A DNA stretch of 42,078 bases from Streptomyces rochei (GTDB lineage: Bacteria > Actinomycetota > Actinomycetes > Streptomycetales > Streptomycetaceae): positions 1 through 42,078 of the forward strand of contig MUMD01000441.1 in the NCBI GenBank assembly GCA_002155895.1, given 5' to 3'. The position numbers and the translations under genes are program-made. The notes under the pieces are model-generated. The model was not told the DNA's origin. It saw only the letters and a list, made by a program, of their open reading frames with translations, and made no database searches. Below are positions 35,047 to 42,078 of the stretch, piece after piece. The stretch's first letter is position 1; every line of letters begins with the position of its first letter.

Positions 35047-35850
35047 ATGGCGGGCAAGGAACTCCGGACGATCCCACGCAGGACGTACGAGACGGAGTTG
35101 CTGCGCTTGCAGACCGAACTGGTGAAGCTCCAGGAATGGGTCGTCACTGGGAAGAAGCGCGTTGCGGTGGTGTTCGAAGGCCGGGACGCGGCCGGAAAGG
35201 GCGGCGCGATCAAGCGGCTCACGGAACACCTCAACCCCCGAGTGACGCGCGTCGTGGCACTGCCCAGACCCACCGAGCGGGAACGCACACAGTGGTACTT
35301 CCAGCGGTACGTGGAGCACCTGCCCGCGGGCGGTGAGATCGTTCTCTTCGACCGCAGCTGGTACAACCGGGCCGGGGTCGAGCACGTCATGGGGTTCTGC
35401 ACCGGCGAAGAACACCGTCGGTTCCTCCGGCACTGCCCCGTCTTCGAGAGGATGCTCGTCGAGGACGGGCTCCTGCTGCGGAAGTACTGGTTCTCGGTGA
35501 GTGATGTGGAGCAGCAGAAACGCTTCCGGCGTCGCCTCGAAGACCCGCTGAGGCGCTGGAAACTCTCGTCAGTGGATCTGGAGTCGATCACCCGGTGGGA
35601 AGCCTACTCTCGCGCCAAGGACGAGATGATGGCGGCCACGGACACACCCGAGTCCCCGTGGTACGTGGTGGAGAGCGACGACAAACGTCGGGCCCGGCTC
35701 AACATGATCGCTCACCTCCTGGACTCCGTCCCCTATCACGATGTGCCACCCCCCTCGCTCACCCTCCCGGAACGCCCACCGTCGACCGGATACACACGGT
35801 CACCCAGGGAGCTGCAGACGTACGTCCCGGATCACGCGGCTCGCTTGTGA
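35047..35850 (+). CDS. ppk2: Polyphosphate kinase 2
   Basis: 267 residues. PPK2 hallmarks: Walker A FEGRDAAGKGGAIKRL, PRPTERERTQWYFQRYVEHLP, Walker B LFDRSWYNRAGVEHVMGF, lid segment RRRLEDPLRRWKLSSVD and the end WYVVESDDKRRARLNMIAHLL. It transfers phosphate between polyphosphate and nucleoside di- or monophosphates, often restoring ATP or GTP in energy-starved cells. The single-domain length fits class I. ATG 35047 has GGAGG five bases upstream; the open frame starts 14 codons earlier. Its place among universal stress and CBS proteins supports a role in dormancy energy supply. Confidence 0.93.
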   Translation: MAGKELRTIPRRTYETELLRLQTELVKLQEWVVTGKKRVAVVFEGRDAAGKGGAIKRLTEHLNPRVTRVVALPRPTERERTQWYFQRYVEHLPAGGEIVLFDRSWYNRAGVEHVMGFCTGEEHRRFLRHCPVFERMLVEDGLLLRKYWFSVSDVEQQKRFRRRLEDPLRRWKLSSVDLESITRWEAYSRAKDEMMAATDTPESPWYVVESDDKRRARLNMIAHLLDSVPYHDVPPPSLTLPERPPSTGYTRSPRELQTYVPDHAARL

Positions 35851-36220
35851 CAGGTGGTTGCGCGAGGCCATCGGTGCACCGACGTGTACACCAGACGCAG
35901 GGAGAGCCCTCGGCGTTCGAGGGCGCCCGGCCCACGGCAGGCCATCCCGTAGGAGGGATCCTGCGGTGTCCCGACAACACACCTGTGCGTACATGACCGT
36001 GCCCTCTTCGTCGAAGGAGCTTCTTCCCTCCGGCCTGGTGCGGGGACGCCGTGCCCAGCATGAGGCCGACGGTCCCGAGGGGAGAGTGCCGAACGGCCCT
36101 CGTCCTCGGCACGAAGGGCTCAGGTCAGGGGCAGCGCCGCGCGGCACGTTGAAGGTGAGGCCGTGCGGACTGCCGCGGCATCGGTGATCCGCAGCAGCCA
36201 GCCGTCAGGAGGAGACTGTC
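35851..36220. other. Intergenic region before the CBS/BON gene
   Basis: 370 bp without a supported gene. It has a terminator-like hairpin at 35906-35924 (listed separately) and a perfect 7-bp dyad, GTGCCGA (36086-36092) and TCGGCAC (36106-36112), separated by 13 bp, about 110 bp before the CBS/BON start, which may be an operator. Confidence 0.45.
35906..35924 (+). terminator. Stem-loop after ppk2
   Basis: GCCCTCG (35906-35912) and CGAGGGC (35918-35924) pair perfectly around a 5-nt loop, 55 bp after the ppk2 stop codon. Probable terminator. Confidence 0.5.
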
Positions 36221-36889
36221 ATGCAGCACCGAACGATAGGCGATCTCATGACCCGGCCCGTTGTCCACGTCCGAACGGACGCGACCTTCAAAGCGGTCGT
36301 CGCGGCCCTTGCCCACAACGATGTCACTGCCGTACCAGTGGTGGACGACATCGGCCGCCCTGTAGGAGTCGTGTCGGAGGCGGATCTGGTCCGCAAAGTC
36401 GCTCAGCGCCCCGACCAGGCCGGCCCGATCCGGCTCCCGGAGCCGACGGACCGCTCCGCCGGTGAGAATGTCACTGTCGAGGAGCTGATGACAACACCCG
36501 CGGTGTGCGCACGACCGGAGTGGACCGTTGTGGAGGCCGCGCGGATCATGGTCACTGAGGGAGTCAAACGCCTTCCCGTGGTCGACGAGGCAGAGCGTCT
36601 CGTCGGCATCGTCAGCCGTGGCGACCTCCTCCGGGTGTTCCTGCGCCGTGACGACTCCCTGCGGGAGGAGATATCCCGTGACGTCCTGGTCCGAACGCTG
36701 GGTCTGGCACCGACCGACATGACGGTGGACGTGGACGAAGGCCAGGTGACCATCGGGGGTCGCGTGGACGACATGCGGCTCGTTCCGGTCGTCGAACGGC
36801 TGTGCCTGGGCGTCGACGGCGTTGTCTCGGTCGATATGCACGTGTCCGGCCGAGGAGACCGCACAGGCCCTGTCGACACCTGCGGTTGA
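36221..36889 (+). CDS. CBS-CBS-BON domain protein
   Basis: 222 residues. CBS1 (MTRPVVHVRTDATFKAVVAA, AVPVVDDIGRPVGVVSEADL), CBS2 (MTTPAVCARPEWTVVEAARI, RLPVVDEAERLVGIVSRGDLL) and a C-terminal BON domain (about 145-210: DMTVDVDEGQVTIGGRVDD). CBS pairs bind adenine nucleotides; BON domains are linked to membrane or osmotic stress. ATG 36221 has a strong AGGAGGAG site. CBS/BON proteins recur in streptomycete and mycobacterial hypoxia clusters. A related protein is encoded at 38771-39577. Confidence 0.93.
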   Translation: MQHRTIGDLMTRPVVHVRTDATFKAVVAALAHNDVTAVPVVDDIGRPVGVVSEADLVRKVAQRPDQAGPIRLPEPTDRSAGENVTVEELMTTPAVCARPEWTVVEAARIMVTEGVKRLPVVDEAERLVGIVSRGDLLRVFLRRDDSLREEISRDVLVRTLGLAPTDMTVDVDEGQVTIGGRVDDMRLVPVVERLCLGVDGVVSVDMHVSGRGDRTGPVDTCG

Positions 36890-36916
36890 GCCGCCGCCAC
36901 GAGCGCCGGAGACGCC

Positions 36917-37228
36917 GTGGGACAGGAATCCGATGGTCCACGCGGGGCAGGCCGTCACCCGCTGCCCCCCGTCGACGAGGGGATGAGGGCCGGCTCGAGA
37001 GTGACGGTCTGGACGGACTTCCGCAACCAGCTGACCACGGCGCCGCCCTCCGTCACCCGGGCGGGGGTGGCCACGGCGTTCATGGGGGCCGCGTCCTCCT
37101 TCGCCGTCGTGGCGGCGGCAGCCGCCGGCTACTACGGCGCGCGAGTTGTCCTCGACCGGCGTCGCCGCGCCGCGTGGGCGCACGAATGGGAGGACATCAG
37201 CAGCCAGTGGGGACGCGCGGCCAGCTGA
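36917..37228 (+). pseudogene. C-terminal fragment of an Rv1733c-like membrane protein
   Basis: 103 codons from GTG 36917 or about 81 from ATG 36983. TVWTDFRNQLTTAPPS, one transmembrane helix (AFMGAASSFAVVAAAAAGYY) and the tail LDRRRRAAWAHEWEDISSQWG match the end of Rv1733c-family proteins, which have two helices and a large outer domain and belong to the mycobacterial DosR regulon. The N-terminal helix and outer domain are missing and the preceding gene leaves only 27 bp, so this is a truncated copy. A single-pass small membrane protein could still be made. Confidence 0.65.
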
Positions 37229-37318
37229 ACTCGAGCGCCTCGTCGCGGTCTCTGTCGGCAAGGCTGCCAGCATTTCCCGGAGCGGTGAGAAGCCCCTCGG
37301 GGACGATAAGGAGGAAGG

Positions 37319-38188
37319 ATGAACGGCTTCATGGTCGTGGGCGCCGACGGTTCCGCGCCGGGGCTCGAGGCCGTCGCCTGGGCCGCACGTGAGGCGGAAA
37401 TCCGCCACGTGGCGCTTCAGGTCGTGCACGCGCTGGCCCGTCCCGCGCATCTGCCGTTGGATGCTGCTCTGCCCAGGTCGGTCCGAGAACGTTTCCGGGT
37501 GACGGCGGATGCCGTGGTGGAGGAAGCGCTCCTGCGGGCTCGCGCCGAGGCTCCGGACGCCGACGTTTCGGGCCTGGTCATTCCGGGAGAACCGCTGTCG
37601 GTGCTCGTGGCGCAGACTCGGTCCGCCGCAATGGCCGCCGTGGGGCACAGGGGTCTCAACGGCTTCCGGGGAACACTTCTCGGCTCCGTCGCGACCGGGC
37701 TCGCCGCCCACGCCGAGTGCCCCGTGGTGGTCGTACGCGAGCCCGCACGACCGGCGGGTCCCGTGGTGCTGGGCGTCGACGGATCGGCCGCCGGGAAGGC
37801 AGCTGTCCGTTTCGCCTTCCAGGAGGCTTCCGTGCAGGGCGCGGACATCAACGCCGTGCACGCGTGGACGACCTGGAACGCGCCGATGCCGCCTCCCACG
37901 GACGAGACCGAGCCCTATGCCTACGGACCCGGGATGCTCGCGGCGGAAGAGGAGCGGCTGCTGGCCGAGACGCTTGCGGGCATGCGCACCCGCTATCCCG
38001 ACGTGAGGGTGGAACGCAGCACCGTCCACGGACCGGCACGGTCGGCATTGATCGAGGCAAGCCGCACGGCGCGGCTGACGGTGGTCGGTTCCCGAGGCCG
38101 CGGAGGATTCGCCGGCCTGTTGCTGGGCTCGGTCAGCCGGGCCGTCCTCCACCACGCGCACAGCCCGTTCGCGGTCGTACGGGGCTGA
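37319..38188 (+). CDS. Tandem universal stress protein
   Basis: 289 residues with two USP domains: 1-142 and 147-289. Each ends in an ATP-binding loop, GHRGLNGFRGTLLGSVAT and GSRGRGGFAGLLLGSVSR (G-2x-G-9x-G-S pattern), and starts with a VVGADGS or VLGVDGS strand. Both domains should bind ATP. AAGGAGG precedes ATG 37319. Double-USP proteins are among the most strongly induced members of actinobacterial dormancy regulons. The second USP gene starts 50 bp after. Confidence 0.95.
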   Translation: MNGFMVVGADGSAPGLEAVAWAAREAEIRHVALQVVHALARPAHLPLDAALPRSVRERFRVTADAVVEEALLRARAEAPDADVSGLVIPGEPLSVLVAQTRSAAMAAVGHRGLNGFRGTLLGSVATGLAAHAECPVVVVREPARPAGPVVLGVDGSAAGKAAVRFAFQEASVQGADINAVHAWTTWNAPMPPPTDETEPYAYGPGMLAAEEERLLAETLAGMRTRYPDVRVERSTVHGPARSALIEASRTARLTVVGSRGRGGFAGLLLGSVSRAVLHHAHSPFAVVRG

Positions 38189-38238
38189 CGATGAAGGCGG
38201 CAGGGCCGACCAAGGCCTCTGGAGCGGAGGTGCAGACC

Positions 38239-38805
38239 ATGCGCACCGAGATGAAGTCGTCCCCGATCGTGGTCGGCGTCGATTCCGATACCGAGAAGCG
38301 CGCGGCTCTTGCCTGGGCCGCCGACGAGGCCCGGCGTCGACGGCGGCCTCTGACCCTCGTGTACGCCCAGGGTGACCCGCTTGCGGGGAGCAGTCAGGAC
38401 CCCAGTCTCCCTTCATGGCAACAGTGGCGCGATGAACCGCACGCCGAAGGAAACGCCGTGCTGGAGGACGCACTGGCTTTCGTCGAGAAGCGCTGCCCCG
38501 GCGTCGCGGCCTCCGCGCTGTTGGCCGAGGGACATCCCGCGTGGGTTCTGGCCGAACAGTCGCATCACGCGGCACTGGTGGTGGTCGGCTCGCGGCACCT
38601 GGGAGGCGCACGTGAGTTGTTCTCCTCCGCCGCGGTCTCGCTACCGCTGCGCGCGCGGTCGGCATGCCCGGTCGTCGTCCTGCGCGAGGACGAGCACATC
38701 ACCCGCAACGTCGGTCCTCGGGTGCCTGAGCCGGGAACCCGGACTCTGTTCGTCGGAGCCCGGGCCGCCGTCAGATCTCGGTCAGTAGATCGTCCACCTC
38801 GCTGA
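38239..38805 (+). CDS. Universal stress protein, apparently reduced to one domain
   Basis: 188 residues. One USP domain (IVVGVDSDTEKRAALAWAAD to ARSACPVVVLREDEHITR), with the nucleotide loop changed to GSRHLGGARELFSSAAVS, so the last Gly-Ser is lost. The family in this setting usually continues into a second domain straight after REDEHI; here a 35-residue unrelated tail follows (RNVGPRVPEPGTRTLF...), suggesting truncation. ATG 38239 has GGAGG eight bases upstream, preferred over ATG 38191. Its 3' end overlaps the convergent CBS/BON gene by 35 bp. Confidence 0.82.
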   Translation: MRTEMKSSPIVVGVDSDTEKRAALAWAADEARRRRRPLTLVYAQGDPLAGSSQDPSLPSWQQWRDEPHAEGNAVLEDALAFVEKRCPGVAASALLAEGHPAWVLAEQSHHAALVVVGSRHLGGARELFSSAAVSLPLRARSACPVVVLREDEHITRNVGPRVPEPGTRTLFVGARAAVRSRSVDRPPR

Positions 38806-39577
38806 CGTCGGCGATTCGCTTCACGGCCTCGGTCAGAGCAGCGATCCGCGCCGCGTTGAGTGCGCCCGTGAGCGTGACGACACCGTTGCGTACCCGCACC
38901 CTCACCCGAGAACTCGGAATGTCGAGTTCACGCAGGACCCGGTCCACGATCTCGTCGTGGATGGCGCTGTCGTCGCGCACCAGGGCGTGCAGCAGTTCGT
39001 TCCGGGTGACCACGCCTACGAGCCGGTCGTGGTGATCGGTGACGAAGATCTGCCGGACCCTGGCCCGCGCTGCCGTCCGTGCTGCTTCGATCACGGTCGT
39101 CCATGGCCGGACCGTGACCGCCGGTGCGGACATCAGCGAGGCCACCGTCGCCTTGTCGACCGGCACCTTCGCTTTCGGCGACAACCGAGCGAGCCCTGTG
39201 TCGCCCTTCGGCCCGGCGAGTGTCGCGGCACGGGCCAGCAGATCGGATTCCGCAACGACACCGATGACGCGCCGGTCGTCGTCCGTCACGGGCATGGCCT
39301 CCGCATGCCTGCGTGCCATCGTGCGAGCGACGTCCAGAAGCGGAGTACCGGCGGTGACGGTCGGTACGGCGTCCGGGCACCGCATGATGTCGGATACCCG
39401 AAGATCCGCGAGCACCCGCGGCCGCGCCGCGTCTCGACGTGCGTCTTCGCCCTGCTGCCACTCCGTGGGCAACGGCTCTCCTCGGGCGGCCTCAGCCGAG
39501 TGGGAGGCCATGGCCTGCAGATAGCGCACCATATGTTCGTGCCGGTGTTGCAGCGTCCGTTGCGCTCGGTCGCTCAT
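38771..39577 (-). CDS. CBS-CBS-BON domain protein
   Basis: 268 residues. N-terminal about 60 residues are helical (QRTLQHRHEHMVRYLQAMAS). CBS1 DIMRCPDAVPTVTAGTPLLD...VIGVVAESDLLAR, CBS2 LMSAPAVTVRPWTTVIEAAR...LVGVVTRNELLHAL, BON domain from about 210 (SSRVRVRVRNGVVTLTGALN). ATG 39577 has GGGAGG seven bases upstream; GTG/ATG codons five residues earlier are less likely. It lies downstream of, and is codirectional with, the sensor kinase gene. Adenine-nucleotide sensing is known for CBS pairs; its target is unknown. Confidence 0.92.
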   Translation of the reverse strand: MSDRAQRTLQHRHEHMVRYLQAMASHSAEAARGEPLPTEWQQGEDARRDAARPRVLADLRVSDIMRCPDAVPTVTAGTPLLDVARTMARRHAEAMPVTDDDRRVIGVVAESDLLARAATLAGPKGDTGLARLSPKAKVPVDKATVASLMSAPAVTVRPWTTVIEAARTAARARVRQIFVTDHHDRLVGVVTRNELLHALVRDDSAIHDEIVDRVLRELDIPSSRVRVRVRNGVVTLTGALNAARIAALTEAVKRIADVSEVDDLLTEI

Positions 39578-39630
39578 GGCAACCTCCCACACTACGGTTC
39601 ACGTCTCCCACTCCACTGTCTCTCGGGCAC

Positions 39631-39659
39631 CGGGCCGAGCCCAGGGCCGCTCGGTCCCG
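39631..39659 (-). terminator. Stem-loop between sensor kinase and CBS/BON genes
   Basis: CGGGCCGAGC (39631-39640) pairs with GCTCGGTCCCG (39649-39659) with one bulged base around an 8-nt loop. It lies just beyond the kinase stop codon on the minus strand and could terminate that transcript, or act as a binding site for the CBS/BON promoter. Confidence 0.4.
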
Positions 39660-39680
39660 TCCTCCCGCCGATCGGCCCGT

Positions 39681-41444
39681 CTACGCCGGCGCTTGTTCCT
39701 CTCTCCCCTGTCCCTCCGCAGTGTCGACCGGTGCCCACCAAACAAGACGTGTGCCGCCGCCTTCCCGAGCTCTCAGTTCAAGCTCTCCCCCACATTTCCG
39801 CGCCCGCTCCTCCATGTTCCGCAGACCGCTGCGGCGGCCCCCAGGGGCGAAACCCACGCCGTTGTCGCTTACCGTGAGCCGCACCTTCTTACCGTCCGTC
39901 TCCAGAAGGATGTCGACATGGTCGGCACGCGCGTGCCGACCGACATTGGCGAGTGCCTCGGACAGGACGGCCAGAACGTGGTCCGCGATCTCGCCGGTCA
40001 CGTGCGTGTCCAGCAGGCCCGCCATGCGAACGCTGGGAGCGAAGCCGAGAACGGCCACCGCATCTCCAACCGCTCCCACGGCCCGTGTGCGGAGACCAGA
40101 GGCCGCTTCGTCGTCCCGGGAACGGAGGCCGAAGATCGTCGACCTGATGATCTTGATTGTCTCGTCGAGATCGTTCACCGCCCGCAGCACACGCTGCCGG
40201 GCCTTGTCGTGCTCGATCAGTTTCCCGGCACTCTGCAGCGTCATAGCGGTGGCGAACAAACGCTGGATCGCGAGATCGTGCAGGTCGCGGGCGATCCGGT
40301 CTCTGTCCTCCAGAACAGCGATCTGTTCCGCGTCACGGCGACGATCGGCCAACTCCATCGCCACGGCCGCCTGGGCAGCGAAGACCTGCAAGGACTCGGT
40401 CTCACGCTCACCGAATGAAACACCGCCGGCCTCTCGCGCCAGGAGCACCACACCGCGCACGCCTTCGCTCGACCCGATGGGGACGGTCACCGCCGGGCCC
40501 AGCCCCTCGAAGCGGCGGGGGCCGGCCGATATCCGCTCGTCCCGGGACACGTCCGGGCTGCTCGCCGGCACACCTCGCTTGAAAGCCTCTCCGACGAGTG
40601 TCCCCTGGACAGGCAGAACCATCCCGCGCAGCACCTCGGCCTCCTTCCCGATGGCGAGGTCCACCGCCAACGAGTCGGTGCCGCTAACCGGTATGGCCAC
40701 CACCCCAAGCGCCGCCTCGGTGATCTCTTGGCTCCGTTCCGCGATCAGCTCCAGAACGTCGCTCTGCTCAGCACCGGACATGAGCGACTCGGTGATCTCC
40801 GCGTTCGCCTGGAGCCAGCGCTCACGCAACCGGGATTCCTCATAAAGTCGCGCGTTGTCGATCGCCACACCGGCAGCCACCGCCAGCGTCGACAGCACTG
40901 ACTCGTCGTCCTCGTCGAATTGCAGACCACCACGCTTCTCGGTGAGATACAGGTTGCCGAAGACATGGTCGCGTACGCGGATCGGCACTCCGAGGAAGCT
41001 GTTCATCGGAGGATGGTGCGCCGGGAAGCCGTACGAAGCCGGATGCTGGGAGAGCTTCGGGAGCCGCAACGGCTCGGGGTGCCGAATCAGCTCACCGAGG
41101 ATCCCGTGTCCCTCTGGGAAATGACCGATGCGCGCGATCTGCTCATCATCGACACCCACCGTATAGAAGGCAGACAGGCTCTGGCCGTCCGGACCGATCA
41201 CGCCAAGTGCCGCATACTCCGCCTCAACGAGAGTCGCAGCGGCTTCGACGATCGTCCGGAGGGCTTGTTCCAACTGAAGATCACGCCCCACAAGAAGCAC
41301 GGCGTCCAGGAGGCTGTGCACGCGATCCCGCGTTCCACGGGCCGCGTCCACTCGAGCCTGCAGTTCCTCCAACAACTCGTCGAGTCTCAGCTGCGGCAGC
41401 TGTACAGACGCGTCCCGGGCTTCCTCGGAGCTTCCCACCGCCAT
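39681..41444 (-). CDS. GAF-GAF sensor histidine kinase, DosS/DevS-like
   Basis: 587 residues. N-terminal LPQLRLDELLEELQARVDAA, GAF-A (about 45-200), GAF-B (225-370), HisKA_3 with His389 in EDRDRIARDLHDLAIQRLF, and HATPase with LSEALANVGRHARADHVDI and DNGVGF...GLRNMEERA. In M. tuberculosis DosS the heme ligand His149 sits in YHPPM and distal Tyr171 lies 22 residues later; here His144 is in HHPPM and Tyr166 is 22 residues later in GNLYLTEK. A heme-based O2/NO/CO or redox sensor is therefore likely (inference from alignment by eye). No response regulator gene lies in the window. ATG 41444 is chosen on family length; GTG 41492 is also open. Confidence 0.92.
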   Translation of the reverse strand: MAVGSSEEARDASVQLPQLRLDELLEELQARVDAARGTRDRVHSLLDAVLLVGRDLQLEQALRTIVEAAATLVEAEYAALGVIGPDGQSLSAFYTVGVDDEQIARIGHFPEGHGILGELIRHPEPLRLPKLSQHPASYGFPAHHPPMNSFLGVPIRVRDHVFGNLYLTEKRGGLQFDEDDESVLSTLAVAAGVAIDNARLYEESRLRERWLQANAEITESLMSGAEQSDVLELIAERSQEITEAALGVVAIPVSGTDSLAVDLAIGKEAEVLRGMVLPVQGTLVGEAFKRGVPASSPDVSRDERISAGPRRFEGLGPAVTVPIGSSEGVRGVVLLAREAGGVSFGERETESLQVFAAQAAVAMELADRRRDAEQIAVLEDRDRIARDLHDLAIQRLFATAMTLQSAGKLIEHDKARQRVLRAVNDLDETIKIIRSTIFGLRSRDDEAASGLRTRAVGAVGDAVAVLGFAPSVRMAGLLDTHVTGEIADHVLAVLSEALANVGRHARADHVDILLETDGKKVRLTVSDNGVGFAPGGRRSGLRNMEERARKCGGELELRAREGGGTRLVWWAPVDTAEGQGREEQAPA

Positions 41445-41538
41445 GCCTCCGTGCCCTCGGGCTGTCGACCGGCCATGACACTCTCTTGCCACAGTAACGG
41501 CTCACGTCGGGAGAGCAACGCCGACGAAGCCCGGGCCC

Positions 41539-41561
41539 GGACGCGGACGCGGACGCGGACG
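41539..41561 (+). repeat. Tandem hexamer repeat (GGACGC, 3.8 copies)
   Basis: GGACGC repeats exactly from 41539 for almost four units and runs directly into the IS-end remnant. It may have grown by slippage next to the insertion. Confidence 0.8.
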
Positions 41562-41610
41562 GGACTGTGCATCGGTCGGCGCAACCGCCGATCATGCAGG
41601 ATGTATGCAT
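41561..41610 (+). mobile_element. Solo IS256-family left end
   Basis: The 50 bp from GGGACTGTGCATCG resemble the left end of IS256 copy 1 (5593-5643) at roughly four of five positions, including CCGATCATG and AGGATG near the transposase start, but no transposase follows. It is the scar of a third element, now degraded. Confidence 0.7.
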
Positions 41611-41834
41611 GCCGCCGATTCCGCACCGCCCGGGCGTTACGCGATTGACGGCGCTGTCCGGCCGGAAGGATGAGAAGACCTGGTCGACGTAAGGCAGCAC
41701 GCCTTCAGCCACGTCGAGGCATGGGGGAGGCGAGGCGTCGGCTCGGCGCGCATCGTCAGGAGAGCACCGTGCCCGTCGTATGCCCCACACGGTGCGGTCC
41801 CGGCTCACGCACGAGCCTGGTCCAGGGCACTCGG

Positions 41835-41990
41835 CACTCTGCAGAGGGTCCATGGAGCTTTCGCTCATGTAGGTCGCGTCCGAAGCGGCCTGGAGTCGGG
41901 CCCTCTGGGCGTTCAGCGTCTCCTTGATGAGAGCGGACACCGCCGAGGTCTTGATCTGCCCGCTGCGAGGGTCGCCGCCCGGGAACCGCA
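41835..41990 (-). pseudogene. FMN-binding-domain protein, C-terminal remnant
   Basis: Read leftward from about 41990: RFPGGDPRSGQIKTSAVSAL, IKETLNAQRARLQAASDATY, MSESSMDPLQSAE. This follows the end of FMN_bind (NqrC/RnfG-like) proteins, whose covalent FMN site reads SGATYTS; here it is SDATYMS with Gly replaced by Asp. The upstream frame does not give the rest of the domain, and a perfect hairpin cuts in 36 bp upstream. Likely gene debris; identification is from the motif pattern. Confidence 0.5.
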
Positions 41991-42025
41991 GGGATCCGCG
42001 CCGATGATTCGTGAACCGTCGAGCG

Positions 42026-42078
42026 TGAGCTGCAGCCTGCCCGCTCGCGGTGGTGCAGAGCGGGCAGGCTGCAGCTCA
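42026..42078. terminator. Perfect 21-bp inverted repeat at the window edge
   Basis: Arms 42026-42046 and 42058-42078 are exact complements with an 11-nt loop. The right arm ends at the last base of the window, so the stem may be longer. Its strength and position suggest a bidirectional terminator for a gene beyond the edge; an insertion-element end is also possible. Confidence 0.6.

Larger units (their letters stand above)
41445..42078. other. Relic-rich region at the right edge
   Basis: No intact gene. From left to right: the promoter side of the sensor kinase, a GGACGC tandem repeat, an IS256-type terminal fragment, about 220 bp without identifiable content, an FMN-binding-domain remnant and a long perfect inverted repeat at the window end; each recognisable piece is listed separately. 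Confidence 0.6.

Noticed and set aside
36125..38665. Leftward open frame of 846 codons across the CBS/BON and USP genes
   Set aside because: It runs through three recognisable plus-strand genes and is rich in Arg, Pro and His; typical frame artefact.

Overview
The base composition (about 70% G+C), the many GTG starts, the short ATGA/GTGA overlaps between genes and the protein families all point to an actinomycete, most likely a Streptomyces. The mix of decaying insertion sequences, broken genes and stress genes suggests an accessory or chromosome-arm region. I saw no rRNA, tRNA or CRISPR.

Left part (1-9.7 kb): an alpha/beta hydrolase divergent from an AraC-type regulator; a secreted lipoprotein serine hydrolase of the class C beta-lactamase fold; a NarL-type two-component pair with overlapping genes. 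Next come insertion-sequence relics: an IS256-family element with terminal repeats but a broken transposase, a second IS256-family element reduced to 642 bp, and an ISAs1-type transposase remnant that abuts the stop codon of a GuaB1-type GMP reductase/IMP dehydrogenase-like gene.

Middle part (10.3-20.3 kb): eight genes on the plus strand that look like a small-molecule biosynthetic cluster with no PKS, NRPS or terpene scaffold enzyme. They encode a cytochrome P450, a cucumopine-synthase-like protein with a cyclophilin-like N-terminus, an SDR protein lacking the usual Tyr/Lys pair, a fusion of a 'CPF' domain (DUF6875-like) to a divergent tryptophan 2,3-dioxygenase-like heme domain, a class III (GSA-type) aminotransferase, an amidase, an arylamine N-acetyltransferase and a class I/II aminotransferase. 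The last five are tightly packed. The upstream region carries four copies of a 9-mer and a perfect 10-bp dyad at the P450 start. A route from an aromatic amino acid through amino-group and acyl chemistry is a reasonable inference; the product is unknown. This is the best candidate for an undescribed system.

Right part (20.7-42 kb): an island resembling the mycobacterial DosR dormancy regulon: an HTH/pyridoxamine-oxidase-like protein, a kinase-like/P-loop protein (Rv2004c type), a P-type ATPase fused to a hemerythrin domain, a small protein plus FAD monooxygenase, an acetyl-CoA-synthetase-like pseudogene followed by pyruvate-dehydrogenase-type E1alpha, E1beta, E2 and an acyl carrier protein, DUF302, PPK2, CBS/BON proteins, an Rv1733c-like fragment, two universal stress proteins and a GAF-GAF histidine kinase keeping the DosS heme-ligand His and distal Tyr. 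Decay is common here too: a DUF1876 pseudogene, the synthetase pseudogene, an FMN-binding-domain remnant and a solo IS256-type end. The window closes on a perfect 21-bp inverted repeat.
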